Positions 41,255-50,721 of a stretch of 64,000 nt of DNA are shown here, piece after piece. The notes under the pieces were generated by a model. It made no database searches. It was not told the DNA's origin and saw nothing but the letters and a program-made list of their open reading frames with translations. The DNA comes from Chitinophagales bacterium (GTDB taxonomy: Bacteria; Bacteroidota; Bacteroidia; Chitinophagales; CAIOSU01). Numbering within the stretch: the stretch's first letter is position 1; each line of letters opens with the position of its first letter. Both the position numbers and the translations under genes were made by a program. The stretch is from contig JBBDNB010000048.1 of assembly GCA_040877935.1 (NCBI GenBank), positions 1 to 64,000 of the forward strand. The letters run 5' to 3'.

Positions 41255-42296
41255 AAGAAACCAACATAAAGCTTGCAGGGTAATCCACGGTGAATTTTGC
41301 GCGGGAAATGGTAATATGCCGATCTTCAATAGGTTGCCTGAGTACTTCGAGTACGCTGCGCTTGAATTCGGGCAATTCGTCCAAAAATAAAACCCCATTG
41401 TGCGCCAGGGAAATCTCACCGGGTTGCGGATAATTGCCGCCACCCACCAGTGCCACATCGCTCACGGTGTGATGTGGAGCGCGAAAGGGTCTTTGGTGTA
41501 TCAGGCTTGAGTGGTCTTGCAACTGTCCGGCAACCGAATGAATTTTGGTGGTTTCCAGTGCCTCTCGAAGATTGAGTGGAGGTAAAATGCCCGGCATCCG
41601 CTTCGCCAGCATGGTTTTTCCCGCTCCGGGCGGACCTATTAAGATTACGTTGTGGCCACCGGCTGCAGCAATTTCCAATGATCTTTTGATATTTTCCTGT
41701 CCCTTTACATCTGAAAAATCAAGCTCAATATGATCCAGGCTTTCAAAAAACTCATTGCGTGTATCTACAAATTCGGGCTGTAAATCCGATTCCCCGTTCA
41801 GTAAATCTACCACCTGACGGATATTTTCCACCCCGTAAACATCCACATCATTTACTATGGCAGCCTCACGGGCATTGGCTTTTGGAAGGATCAGGCCTTT
41901 GAAATTTTCCTGCCGTGCTTTTATGGCTATCGGCAATGCCCCTTTAATGGGCTGTACATTTCCATCGAGCGATAATTCGCCCATAATGATAAAGTCTTTT
42001 AGCAACTCATCGCTCATCTGTTCTGAGGCAGCAAGGATTCCGGCAGCGATGCTCAGGTCATAGGCCGATCCTTCTTTTTTGATATCGGCAGGCGCCATGT
42101 TCACCACTATTTTGGTGCGCGGCATCTTGAAACCATTGGTTTTCAGAGCAGCCTCAATGCGCTGCTGACCTTCCTTTACAGCATTATCGGGCAATCCTAC
42201 CAGGTAGTAGTTCATGCCCCCTGTAACCATGGTTTCAATGGTAATGGTATGTGCATCCACCCCATATACCGCGCTGCCAAAAGTCTTTACTAACAT
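41187..42296 (-). pseudogene. comM: comM/yifB truncated by element insertion
   Basis: The product is 369 aa, while ComM/YifB proteins are about 510. The N-terminal part is intact: a ribosomal-S5-like domain, then a Mg-chelatase/AAA+ domain with Walker A Gly-Pro-Pro-Gly-Ala-Gly-Lys-Thr, Walker B Leu-Phe-Leu-Asp-Glu-Leu-Pro-Glu-Phe, and Met-Leu-Val-Ser-Ser-Met-Asn-Pro-Cys. The family then has a Cys-rich segment and the sensor/lid domain. Here the frame continues with 17 unrelated residues encoded by element DNA. ComM helps natural transformation by driving DNA branch migration, so this cell probably lacks it. Confidence 0.8.
41233..41252. other. Probable attachment-site junction (attR) in comM
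   Basis: Similarity to ComM stops at the Asn-Pro-Cys codons (about 41241-41249 on the plus strand as ACAAGGATT). A serine-integrase crossover would lie within a few bases of this. No second copy with the rest of comM was found in the window, so the core cannot be fixed. Confidence 0.35.
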
Positions 42297-42367
42297 AAAT
42301 TCATTTTAGAATATGCCAAACTAATAAAAGATTGGGATATCCAAGAATTCTATTTGCTTATTCTGAT

Positions 42368-43852
42368 TTATAACAATATGAAAAACACTATCCAGGTAAG
42401 AAGTAGCACAGGAATTAAAAAAGGAACTGAGTAACGTACAATGTACCCCACGAAAGAAGGCATTTGAATACCTGCCTGTTCGGCTATTGCTTTTACCATA
42501 AAGTTGGGTGCATTTCCTATATAAGTGAAAGCTCCAAAAAATACCGATGATACGGAAACTGATATCAGGAAATCAACCTGCTCAGCAGCAAATTGGGCAA
42601 CATGCGCTTTGTTTTCAATATTTAGCCCAACTTTACCCATGGCGGCAGACAGAAAATTCAGGTAAGTAGGTGCATTGTCCAAAACTCCTGACAGCATTCC
42701 GGTAGCCCAATAAAGCGAATTTTTGGTTATAAGCACAGCACCGGCTTCAGATCCAGCAAATGTACTGATCAATTGCAGAGCGGGCATCATTGTAGCAAAA
42801 ATCCCAATAAATAAAAATGCCACTTCTTTTATGGGTTCAAAATCAAATTCATTGCCTTTCAAACAATCTTTATCTGCTGTTTTAAAGGCAAGAAATGCTG
42901 TCCCCAGCATAATAAATTCTCTCAGGAAACTGAATTTATCTCCACCGATTTCCAATGCAGGCACCCAGCCAATCACATTGGGGTCGAGGAATACAGCTCC
43001 AATTGTTATGGCCAGCCAGATTGTGTTTTTTAGTCCTTTCACTTCAATTTTTCCGCTAAAATTCTTTTGCTCAGCTTTATTTTGAGCAAGATTTCTGGCA
43101 TCAAGGTAATAGAATATTGCCGCGAGCAAACCAATTCCGAAAAACCATTTCTGCCAGATATATTCTACTGTCCAGAAAAAGGGAACCCCTTTTAAAAATC
43201 CCAGGAACAGAGGTGGGTCACCAATAGGAGTAAGGCATCCACCTACATTACTTACCATGAAAATGAAAAACACAATATGATAAGGCTGGATTCTGTGGTG
43301 GTTCAATCTTATAAAAGGGCGAATGAGCAGCATAGACGCCCCGGTTGTACCAATAATATTGGCAAGTGCAGCACCAAAGATCAGCAATAGGATATTGACC
43401 ATTGGCGTACCTTTCTTATCAACTTTTATAAGGATACCTCCTGATGCAACGAAAAGTGCTGTAAGTAAGGCTATAAATGAAAAATATTCAGCGGCAGAAT
43501 GTATAGGATGGTGCAGGTCGTGTAAATGAAGCACATAATAAAGCACAGTAATTAAACCTAGAACGATGGCAATTACAGGGTAATATTTATGCCAAAAATG
43601 GGCATAAAATAATGGGCCTGTAGCAATCATCAAGAGCAATAACACAAATGGGGCAACAGACCAGGGGGCAGGGTCTGCATGGTGAACAGGGCTGGCACCA
43701 ACATCTGAAACAGCCCCACTCAATGCACTTGTGTCAGTACCAAAAGCTGCAATGGGTATAATGAAAAGCAGTAATAAAATACCGGGAATTAAATAATTAA
43801 AAGTGTATGATTTCTCGGAGAATTTCTGCAGGAGGCTAATACTGCGTTTCAT
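42368..43852 (-). CDS. nhaD: NhaD-type sodium/proton antiporter
   Basis: A 494-aa protein with 11-13 hydrophobic segments. It matches the NhaD/arsenite-permease-like ion transporter superfamily: a His-rich loop after the first membrane segments, Gly-Thr-Thr-Gly-Ala-Ser-Met-Leu-Leu-Ile-Arg-Pro, Asn-Val-Gly-Gly-Cys-Leu-Thr-Pro-Ile-Gly-Asp-Pro-Pro-Leu, and a later Val-Leu-Asp-Asn-Ala-Pro-Thr-Tyr. It would export Na+ in exchange for protons, as in marine or alkaline habitats. It ends up two bases downstream of the glutamate dehydrogenase gene, so they are probably one operon. Confidence 0.8.
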   Translation of the reverse strand: MKRSISLLQKFSEKSYTFNYLIPGILLLLFIIPIAAFGTDTSALSGAVSDVGASPVHHADPAPWSVAPFVLLLLMIATGPLFYAHFWHKYYPVIAIVLGLITVLYYVLHLHDLHHPIHSAAEYFSFIALLTALFVASGGILIKVDKKGTPMVNILLLIFGAALANIIGTTGASMLLIRPFIRLNHHRIQPYHIVFFIFMVSNVGGCLTPIGDPPLFLGFLKGVPFFWTVEYIWQKWFFGIGLLAAIFYYLDARNLAQNKAEQKNFSGKIEVKGLKNTIWLAITIGAVFLDPNVIGWVPALEIGGDKFSFLREFIMLGTAFLAFKTADKDCLKGNEFDFEPIKEVAFLFIGIFATMMPALQLISTFAGSEAGAVLITKNSLYWATGMLSGVLDNAPTYLNFLSAAMGKVGLNIENKAHVAQFAAEQVDFLISVSVSSVFFGAFTYIGNAPNFMVKAIAEQAGIQMPSFVGYIVRYSVPFLIPVLLLTWIVFFILL

Positions 43853-43854
43853 AG

Positions 43855-45093
43855 TTATTTATTTAATAATTTATCTAAAGCAAGGTTTAGAGCTGTTCGG
43901 GTAAGGTTGGTTTCTGAGCTGTTCACAGAATGACTTTCTTCCAGTGCTTTTAATATGATATCTGAAACATCATTAAAAATAGCCTCATCGGTTACGGATA
44001 TTTCACTTTCTTTCATCAGGTAGGCAAATACACGTGCCATACCGCAATTGGCAATAAAATCTGGGATCAGGCTCGTTTTTTTGTCGATGTACTGAGTAGT
44101 GGGGCCAAAAAAGTTTTCATCTTCAATAAATGGCACATTGGCTCCGCATGAAATCACTTCCAGTCCTCCTTTTATCAGGCTGTCTATGTTTTCTTTGCTC
44201 ACAAGCCTGGAGGCAGCTCCAGGAATAAAAATATCTGTTTTCTGTTGCCATATGTGAGCATTTACCTCATCAAATGGTAGCATTTCAGTAGAAGTTAGCG
44301 CATTGTTCTTTCTGTTAATAAAAAGTTCTCTTACTTCCATGAAATCTAATCCTTCCTCTTTGATCAATCCTCCGTTTCGATCAATTATCCCGATAATTTT
44401 AGCCCCATCTTGCGCAAGGTAATAAGCTGCTGCACCGGCTACATTTCCCCAGCCTTGCATAATGACTTTTTTGTCTTTTATACTTCCGTTTTTATAGACA
44501 TTATAGTAATGTTTTACCGATTGGGCAACACCAAAACCGGTGATCATATCGGCCACCAGGTATTTTTTAGAAATATCAGGTGAATAGCGTGGATCTTCCA
44601 GTTTTTTGGAAACTCCCTGGCGCAATTGCCCTATAATATGGATCTTGCTTTTTTGATTGGCCTTAAAGTGTCCGTTTACTACACCTTCTTGCGGATGCCA
44701 CAGGCCGTAGTCTTCTGTGATTGGAATCACTTCTTTTACTTCATCCACATTCAGATCGCCACCGGTTCCGTAGTAATTTTTCAAAAGAGGAATTACAGCC
44801 TTAAACCATCTGTCGAGTACTCCAGGTTTTCTTGGGTCATTGGGATCAAAGTTGATGCCTGATTTAGCTCCGCCAATTGGTGGTCCTGAAATGGTAAATT
44901 TAATTTCCATTGTTTTAGCCAGTGATTCTACTTCTTTCTTGTCGAGTCCTTTGCGCATTCGGGTTCCTCCACCGGCAGCACCACCTCTTAATGAATTGAT
45001 TACTACCCATCCTTCTGCTTCAGTTTCAGTGTCTTTCCATTCAAAAACAATCTCAGACCTTTTTTCTTTAAACTGCTTCAATAGCTCACTCAT
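43855..45093 (-). CDS. Glu/Leu/Phe/Val dehydrogenase
   Basis: A 412-aa cytosolic enzyme of the glutamate dehydrogenase family. The N-terminal domain shows Gly-Gly-Thr-Arg-Met-Arg and the catalytic region Gly-Gly-Ala-Lys-Ser-Gly-Ile. Asp-Val-Asn-type Asp-Leu-Asn-Val-Asp-Glu follows, then a nucleotide-binding domain with Gly-Trp-Gly-Asn-Val-Ala-Gly-Ala-Ala. It converts an amino acid and NAD(P)+ to a 2-oxoacid, NAD(P)H and ammonia. Glutamate is the usual substrate, but branched-chain or aromatic amino acids cannot be excluded. It is the first gene of a pair with the antiporter. Confidence 0.8.
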   Translation of the reverse strand: MSELLKQFKEKRSEIVFEWKDTETEAEGWVVINSLRGGAAGGGTRMRKGLDKKEVESLAKTMEIKFTISGPPIGGAKSGINFDPNDPRKPGVLDRWFKAVIPLLKNYYGTGGDLNVDEVKEVIPITEDYGLWHPQEGVVNGHFKANQKSKIHIIGQLRQGVSKKLEDPRYSPDISKKYLVADMITGFGVAQSVKHYYNVYKNGSIKDKKVIMQGWGNVAGAAAYYLAQDGAKIIGIIDRNGGLIKEEGLDFMEVRELFINRKNNALTSTEMLPFDEVNAHIWQQKTDIFIPGAASRLVSKENIDSLIKGGLEVISCGANVPFIEDENFFGPTTQYIDKKTSLIPDFIANCGMARVFAYLMKESEISVTDEAIFNDVSDIILKALEESHSVNSSETNLTRTALNLALDKLLNK

Positions 45094-45248
45094 TCATTCT
45101 ATATTTTAGCTCAGTGCAAGAAGGGATGATTTTAGCCCTAACCTGATCCTGTTTATTTTTTAGCTTTTTGATATAATTTTGCAAAGCTAATAAAACTAAG
45201 GCTATACAATCGCAGAAAAGCACTGTTGAAATGTGTAAATATACAGGC

Positions 45249-45277
45249 TTGGCTCAAACTATATTTTTTTAGCTTTA
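45249..45277 (+). promoter_or_regulatory. Probable Bacteroidota-type promoter for the ureohydrolase gene
   Basis: TTG at 45249-45251 and TAGCTTTA at 45270-45277 are 18 bases apart, close to the phylum consensus TTG and TAnnTTTG. The start codon is 18 bases after the second box. Confidence 0.4.
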
Positions 45278-45294
45278 CTACATAAGTAAAGCTT

Positions 45295-46452
45295 ATGATA
45301 CAGGACTTTTTAACACCCGTTGAACATGAAGTTCAGGACTATTTCCGCACACTAATGAAAAGATCAGTTGGAGAGCAGGTGCTTTTTTACAATGGGGATT
45401 TGCCAGAACTGAAAAAAGGCATTGCAATTGTACATGTACCTGAATATCGAGGTTCGGGTTTTTTAGAAAAAAGTTCTGATGCATTGCTCATTAGAAGGTC
45501 ATTGTATCAGCTTTCGGAAATACCCGGAGCACTTCAGTTGATTGATATGGGCGACCTTAAACCCGGAGCTGAATTGAATGACAGCCGAGCTGCACTGAAA
45601 TTGGTTTGCGAAGAATTGTTAGCAGCAAATATCTTCCCTTTGATTATTGGGGGCAGTCATGATTTGACCTATGCACAGCTCGAGGCTTTTCCAAAGCAGA
45701 AAACCGGCTTGAATTTACTTATTGCCGATCAGAAAATTGATTTTTTTGATTCGAAAAATGAAGCAATGAGCGATAAGAATTTTTTGATGGAAGTTTTGAC
45801 TTCAGGGAAGGTAAATTTGTTTGATTTTAATGTTATTGGATATCAAATGCATTTTACTTCGGGTGAAGCACTTCATACACTTGACAAACTCAATTATGAG
45901 GCTTATCGGCTTTCACTTTTGCAGGATAATATAGAAGAAATAGAACCAATAGCCCGCGATACGGATGTGTTGAGTTTTGATATGGGAGCTATTCGATATC
46001 CTGATGCCAAAGGTGTTTTAGATCCTACTCCAAATGGTTTTTATGGCCAACAGGCTTGTCAGATTATGCGCTATGCGGGGCTTAGTGGCAGGCTAAAATC
46101 ACTGGGGATTTATGGTGTGGATACCGATGCAGATGAGCAGGGGCAAACGGCACAGTTGATGGCGCAAATGATATGGTATTTTTTGGAAGCCAGGAGCCTT
46201 TCTAAAGCTGATTTCCCTGATTTTAAAAGAAGAAATTTTATTAAATATTCTGTGAGTGTAGATGGGACAGAAGGTGAAATGGTTTTTTTAAAAAGTAAAC
46301 TCAGTGAAAAATGGTGGATGGAAATTCCTGATTTAAATGAAGAACAGTCGGGCAACAGGTATGTGATTCCTTGTTCTTATACTGATTATCAGTTGGCTTC
46401 TAAAAACGAGATTCCTGAACGCTGGATGAAAGCAGTACAAAAATTCAATTGA
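45295..46452 (+). CDS. Formimidoylglutamase-like ureohydrolase
   Basis: A 385-aa protein of the arginase/agmatinase/formimidoylglutamase superfamily. Metal-site motifs are partly visible: Ile-Gly-Gly-Ser-His-Asp-Leu-Thr (first His) and Leu-Ser-Phe-Asp-Met-Gly-Ala-Ile (Asp). The usual Asp-Ala-His-x-Asp is replaced by Ala-Asp-Gln-Lys-Ile-Asp at about residue 142, so metal binding may be altered. Bacteroidota have such divergent paralogues annotated as formimidoylglutamase, for histidine breakdown. The neighbouring genes give no other histidine-pathway member. Its 3' end overlaps murF by 8 bases in convergent orientation. Confidence 0.65.
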   Translation: MIQDFLTPVEHEVQDYFRTLMKRSVGEQVLFYNGDLPELKKGIAIVHVPEYRGSGFLEKSSDALLIRRSLYQLSEIPGALQLIDMGDLKPGAELNDSRAALKLVCEELLAANIFPLIIGGSHDLTYAQLEAFPKQKTGLNLLIADQKIDFFDSKNEAMSDKNFLMEVLTSGKVNLFDFNVIGYQMHFTSGEALHTLDKLNYEAYRLSLLQDNIEEIEPIARDTDVLSFDMGAIRYPDAKGVLDPTPNGFYGQQACQIMRYAGLSGRLKSLGIYGVDTDADEQGQTAQLMAQMIWYFLEARSLSKADFPDFKRRNFIKYSVSVDGTEGEMVFLKSKLSEKWWMEIPDLNEEQSGNRYVIPCSYTDYQLASKNEIPERWMKAVQKFN

Positions 46453-47734
46453 GAAATACCTTTTCAAGACTGATACCTCTTGAGCCTTTTACTAAAATCA
46501 GGTAGTCCTGCGGTAAATTCAAATTGAACCAATCTTTCAATTCTTTATAATCATTAAAATGCAGACAATCTACTTTGTGTTTTAATTTTCCGAATTCTTC
46601 GCCAACCAGAATAATTTTATCAACCTGCATTTGTTTGATCTGAAGAATTGTAAGTAAATGTTCTTCTTCACTTGTGTCACCAAGTTCCAACATATCACCC
46701 AGTACTAGCATTTTTTTTGGATGCTCTATTTCATCAAAGCTTTTTAGTGCAAGTTCCATTGAGGATGGATTTGCATTATAGGCGTCAAGTATTACTGTGT
46801 TGCTGTCGAATTGAATGAGTTGTGAACGATTGTTTTTAGCTTGGTATGCTTTTATTGCCTCGCATATTTTTTTTGAGGGCACCTTAAAATAATGACCTAC
46901 AGCTACTGCTGCCATTAAGTTCTCTAAATTATAAGTGCCTACCAATTGAGTTTCACAATTCATCCATTCATCATCTATCAAAAATGCAAAATGCACATAA
47001 GGATGTCCCGATTCAATTCGTCCGGGATACTCTACGCCCGGAGTTTCCCCATATCGAATGATCGTTTGGGCTTCTTTTGCCGCTTCAATAAGTGCTTTAT
47101 GTTCAGGGTTTACAAAGACAACTCCTGCATTGGCTTTCAGGTAGTCAAATAGTTCTGCATTGGCTTTCAGCGTATTTTCTACACTGCCAAAAAACTCTAT
47201 GTGATCCTTGCCAATATTGGTGATTAATCCATGGGTGGGAGTGGCAATTTCGCAAAGGAAAGCAATATCGCCCCTTTTTCTTGCGCCCATTTCCAGGATT
47301 ATAAGTTCAGCATCCTGTTTTATATTGAGCAAAGTAAGAGGAAGACCAATTTCATTGTTGTAATTGCCTTGGGTGAAAGAAGTCTTATAACTTGTATTTA
47401 AAACAGCAGCCATCAATTCTTTGGTAGTTGTTTTTCCATTGCTTCCGGCTATGGCTATCACAGGAACTGCAAGTTGTTTCCTGTGATAAGCGGCTAAGTC
47501 CTGTAGTGTTTCCAATACATTTTCCACTACTAAAAACCTTTCGTCCAAAGCAAAATCAGGATCGTCAACAATTACTTTTGAAGCACCGTTTTCCAATGCT
47601 TTTAGGGCAAATTTATTCCCATTGAAATTTTCTCCTTTTAAGGCAAAAAACAAATCACCTGTTTTGATATTTCTGCTGTCGGTAGAAATATCATTTGCTT
47701 CAAGGTAAATGTTGTAGAGTGTTTTTATATCCAT
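46445..47734 (-). CDS. murF: UDP-N-acetylmuramoyl-tripeptide--D-alanyl-D-alanine ligase
   Basis: A 429-aa Mur ligase from the ATG at 47734; a longer frame to 47845 adds 37 residues that include a terminator-like hairpin and are not family-like. The sequence has Ser-Thr-Asp-Ser-Arg (substrate site), the ATP site Ile-Ala-Gly-Ser-Asn-Gly-Lys-Thr-Thr-Thr-Lys-Glu, Ile-Leu-Glu-Met-Gly-Ala, Thr-Asn-Ile-Gly-Lys-Asp-His and Asp-Ala-Tyr-Asn-Ala-Asn-Pro. It adds D-Ala-D-Ala to the UDP-MurNAc-tripeptide in peptidoglycan synthesis in the cytosol. In gliding Bacteroidota murF commonly sits beside gldJ, as it would here without the decayed genes in between. Confidence 0.9.
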   Translation of the reverse strand: MDIKTLYNIYLEANDISTDSRNIKTGDLFFALKGENFNGNKFALKALENGASKVIVDDPDFALDERFLVVENVLETLQDLAAYHRKQLAVPVIAIAGSNGKTTTKELMAAVLNTSYKTSFTQGNYNNEIGLPLTLLNIKQDAELIILEMGARKRGDIAFLCEIATPTHGLITNIGKDHIEFFGSVENTLKANAELFDYLKANAGVVFVNPEHKALIEAAKEAQTIIRYGETPGVEYPGRIESGHPYVHFAFLIDDEWMNCETQLVGTYNLENLMAAVAVGHYFKVPSKKICEAIKAYQAKNNRSQLIQFDSNTVILDAYNANPSSMELALKSFDEIEHPKKMLVLGDMLELGDTSEEEHLLTILQIKQMQVDKIILVGEEFGKLKHKVDCLHFNDYKELKDWFNLNLPQDYLILVKGSRGISLEKVFLN

Positions 47735-47750
47735 TTCTGCCAAATTAAAA

Positions 47751-47778
47751 AAGCCTTCCCGTATTAAAGAGAAGGCTT
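47751..47778. terminator. Hairpin upstream of murF
   Basis: Arms AAGCCTTC and GAAGGCTT flank a 12-nt loop, with an A-rich side at 47741-47750 that reads as a T tract on the minus strand. It probably ends the leftward transcript of the genes at 47.9-48.5 kb before murF. Confidence 0.6.
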
Positions 47779-47897
47779 GAAAATATTTATCGGTTTGAAT
47801 AAAAATAGGCAATGATTGACTTGCCTTATTTTTATAATTTACCACAATATTTAAACAAGATAAAAAGTAGGGAAGCGATACTCACAGTTACCTGCGT

Positions 47898-48065
47898 TCA
47901 TTTTTCCTTGTGGACTTTTCCTCTTTTCTTTTTTAACTCTTCAATTTGGTTTTTTATGTGTTTTTTTCTTTCATCTAAAGTCATGTCTAAAATCTCTAAA
48001 CTGAATTTGTCTCGAATCTCGCGCATTAACTTCACCAAATTTGGTTTAACCGTTATTGTCTCCAT
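47898..48065 (-). CDS. Small charged protein, possible antitoxin of the PIN gene
   Basis: A 55-aa frame from the ATG at 48065 to a TGA at 47898. It overlaps the 3' end of the PIN-domain frame by 20 bases. The protein is short and helical (Val-Lys-Leu-Met-Arg-Glu-Ile-Arg-Asp, then Lys-Lys-rich), the kind of peptide often paired with PIN toxins. Overlap and size are the evidence, and the family is not recognised. Confidence 0.5.
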   Translation of the reverse strand: METITVKPNLVKLMREIRDKFSLEILDMTLDERKKHIKNQIEELKKKRGKVHKEK

Positions 48066-48509
48066 AATCAAATATTTCTTTTGGTGTTCTAATTTCTAAA
48101 GTATTGTAATCTTCTCTTAAATTTATTGAGTTATAACCTCTTATTTTTTGAAGGTTTACAATATGTTTAAAGTTCCAACTTACCAAAACGTCAACATTAT
48201 TTATAGTAGCAATGGCAATATGCTGGCAGTCTGCTAAACTTGTTTTGCCAACGACTTTTTCTTCAATGTACTTTTGAGCTAAAATTTCTGCTTCCTCCGT
48301 TAGTTCTGCTTTTGAAACATTTTCTAATGATTCAAACAAGTCAATTATAAAATCTGGAGCACGATAAATTTCAAGTTCTAGCGATTCCGAAATAATAATT
48401 TCAATTTTTTGCTTTGCCAATTCTTTAAAAAAAGGAATTGTATCATCACTAAATTCTTTGTCGTAATAACCACCGAAAACAGAAGTGTCTATAAACAGTT
48501 TTTTATCAT
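48046..48509 (-). pseudogene. PIN-domain toxin with a frameshift at its start
   Basis: The frame for residues 6 onward reads Leu-Phe-Ile-Asp-Thr-Ser-Val-Phe-Gly-Gly-Tyr-Tyr-Asp, the N-terminal metal site of a PIN nuclease. It continues to Asp-Cys-Gln-His-Ile-Ala-Ile-Ala and Val-Ser-Trp-Asn-Phe-Lys-His, also PIN motifs. The natural ATG at 48507-48509 is out of frame by one base, because the A run after it has six instead of seven A residues. In-frame alternative starts such as TTG at 48420 would lose the first catalytic Asp. The gene is therefore probably inactive, unless slippage on the A run restores it. Confidence 0.65.
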
Positions 48510-48646
48510 TCTAATTTAGATATTAATCTAAGGTTAATGTTTCTGATTTTATAGTTACCACTCATAGAGTAATTGGCAGAAAAATGGATGGCTTCTTGAG
48601 GGCTTAGAAAAATTAGCTTTTAATATTGTTTGCGAACTTATTAAAG

Positions 48647-49172
48647 TTAAGAAGTTTTGTCAGTAATTGTAATTTTGTATTTAGAGCGTATTTTATCACT
48701 CGCTTCTAAACATGATTTTCCAGCTTCATCCAGTTCCTTTAAAAGAGGTAACAGCAACTCACTGCTTCTCTCAAATCTATTGCTTCTTTTACTGTCTAGT
48801 ATTTTAATATACTCTTTAAACTGATTGTTGTATAAAGTGTCAAGAAGAGACACATATTTAATCACCTTTGTTTTGTATTTAATACCCCCATCGATTTCCT
48901 GTGCACCATTTATTAGCGGCAATCTCGATTGATTAGCCATTTTAGCACTATCTAATAAATTGGTCAATTCTTTTGTGTCAATAATAGCGTCTTCTTTGTA
49001 TTTTACTGAATTAAGAGCTTTAGCCGCCTTGTCAATAAAATTTTTTCTAACTTATTACGAAAGAAGTATGAATTAGCATATACGACTCTGCTACCTTCCC
49101 TGCATCTTTATCTTTCTCGTTACAGGAATTAAAGATTACCATTATAGCTAATAGTATCAAAAGGTGCTTCAT
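48647..49172 (-). pseudogene. Frameshifted small lipoprotein
   Basis: The ATG at 49172 starts a lipoprotein signal (Leu-Leu-Ala-Ile-Met-Val-Ile-Phe-Asn-Ser-Cys) that ends in a stop after 41 codons. A second frame then carries on with a plausible continuation (Lys-Ala-Ala-Lys-Ala-Leu-Asn-Ser-Val) through 106 further residues to 48647. A single-base shift around 49050 would join them to one protein of about 170 aa. Family unknown; it may be a DUF3829-type lipoprotein by its helical, Lys/Leu-rich tail, but this is weak. Confidence 0.55.
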
Positions 49173-49200
49173 GAAAATCGCTTACAACAATTACCTAAGC

Positions 49201-50670
49201 TTATCTTTTTCTAAACTTGTTGCCACCTTTTTCTGAATTTCCAGAAGGACTGCCAACGCGATCCATAGCGCAGCGGAATCCTATTTCAGACGAGGCAACG
49301 TCTTCATCTAAATATCTTCTGGCACCAGGTGAAAGCCAATAGGCTCTATCATTCCATGAACCACCTTTGTAAACTCTTGCATTGTCACTGATCAAAGTTG
49401 ACACGCCATAATTGTATTCAGCTTCAGAATCCTCGTCACCATCAAGATAATCTAAGTTGTCTGATTTTTTGTAATTCCTGCGGTTTACATTGTCTTCCTC
49501 TTTTACTGGTTCATAAACCAGACGGCCTAAACTATCTTTAGGCTCCAAAACTCCATCGGAATCACGTTTTTTCTGCATGAATTCGTTACCTCTGAATGAA
49601 TTAAGGTCTTCCATATCTTCATAAGAAAGTGGTCGGTAAACATCGGCAACCCACTCGCTCACATTTCCTGCCATATTGTATAGACCGTAGTCATTGGGAA
49701 AGAACATATCAACTGGTGCAGTGATTGAGGCATTGTCATTCAAATTTCCTGCAAGTCCCATGTAATCTCCACGACCTCTTTGGAAATTTGCCAGCATATC
49801 ACCCTGCCATGCACCACCTTTTGGATATCTTAGGCTGTTACCGTCCCATGGATAAATCCTTCTGTCTGTAATTCTTTCTTCGCTACCATAAGGTTGGTTT
49901 CCAATAAGTGCCAGTGCAGCATATTCCCACTCCGCTTCTGTTGGAAGTCTATAATCAGGAAGTAAAATTCCATCTTCAAATTTCACAGGACGTTCTCCGC
50001 TTCCATTAGGATCTAAATCAGGAAGGTTTTTAGCGACAACACCTTCGTATTGTTGAGCGAGATAAGCTTCTGTATTAAAATTGTCTTCATTCACCTGACT
50101 TGGGTTCAATTCAAGAATTCCCTCCTGAACCAACATTAGTTCATTTACACGATCAGTTCTCCATTTGCAGTATTCATTGGCCTGCAACCAATCTACCCCT
50201 ACTACAGGATAGTTATTATATGCAGGATGTCTGAAATAGTATTCTACAAAAGGTTCGTTGTAGGCCAATTCTTCTCTCCACACTAAAGTGTCAGGAAGTG
50301 CTTTACGAACTACTTCAGGGTAATCAGCGCCAAAAACTCGCTCTAACCAGTAAAGATATTCGCGGTAGTGAATATTTGCTACTTCTGTTTCATCCATGTA
50401 AAAGGACTGAACTGTAATTCTTCTTGGAATTGCATCCCATTCGTACATGACATCTTGTTCTACTTGTCCCATCACGAAAGTGCCTCCTTCAATAAGCACC
50501 AATCCAGGACCTGTTTCCTGTCCCGGATAATCAACATATTCGAAACCACCCCAGTCGGGATCATTGTATTTCCACCCTGTTGTGGATGAATCTTCTTTTG
50601 CACATGAGGTCAAAAGTACGATTAGCAATACTGAAAAAGTTGCTAAGCAAAGTTGTTTTAATGTGAACAT
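49201..50670 (-). CDS. gldJ: Gliding motility/T9SS lipoprotein GldJ
   Basis: A 489-aa lipoprotein with lipobox Val-Leu-Leu-Thr-Ser-Cys at residue 18-23. A formylglycine-generating-enzyme-like (FGE-sulfatase) fold follows: Gly-Leu-Val-Leu-Ile-Glu-Gly-Gly-Thr-Phe-Val-Met-Gly, Asp-Glu-Thr-Glu-Val-Ala-Asn, Arg-Leu-Pro-Thr-Glu-Ala-Glu-Trp-Glu-Tyr-Ala, Gly-Asn-Val-Ser-Glu-Trp and Gly-Gly-Ser-Trp-Asn-Asp. GldJ is periplasmic-side, and in Flavobacterium it stabilises GldK and is needed for gliding and type IX secretion. The neighbours murF, porU and porV agree with the known gldJ locus. Confidence 0.85.
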   Translation of the reverse strand: MFTLKQLCLATFSVLLIVLLTSCAKEDSSTTGWKYNDPDWGGFEYVDYPGQETGPGLVLIEGGTFVMGQVEQDVMYEWDAIPRRITVQSFYMDETEVANIHYREYLYWLERVFGADYPEVVRKALPDTLVWREELAYNEPFVEYYFRHPAYNNYPVVGVDWLQANEYCKWRTDRVNELMLVQEGILELNPSQVNEDNFNTEAYLAQQYEGVVAKNLPDLDPNGSGERPVKFEDGILLPDYRLPTEAEWEYAALALIGNQPYGSEERITDRRIYPWDGNSLRYPKGGAWQGDMLANFQRGRGDYMGLAGNLNDNASITAPVDMFFPNDYGLYNMAGNVSEWVADVYRPLSYEDMEDLNSFRGNEFMQKKRDSDGVLEPKDSLGRLVYEPVKEEDNVNRRNYKKSDNLDYLDGDEDSEAEYNYGVSTLISDNARVYKGGSWNDRAYWLSPGARRYLDEDVASSEIGFRCAMDRVGSPSGNSEKGGNKFRKR

Positions 50671-50721
50671 GATTACAATTGGTTTTTAGGAAAACGCTAA
50701 AATAGCTTAATTATTTTAAAA

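Noticed and set aside
47812-48099. 95-codon plus-strand frame
   Set aside because: Overlaps the PIN toxin tail and the 55-aa partner on the minus strand; hydrophobic random-like content.
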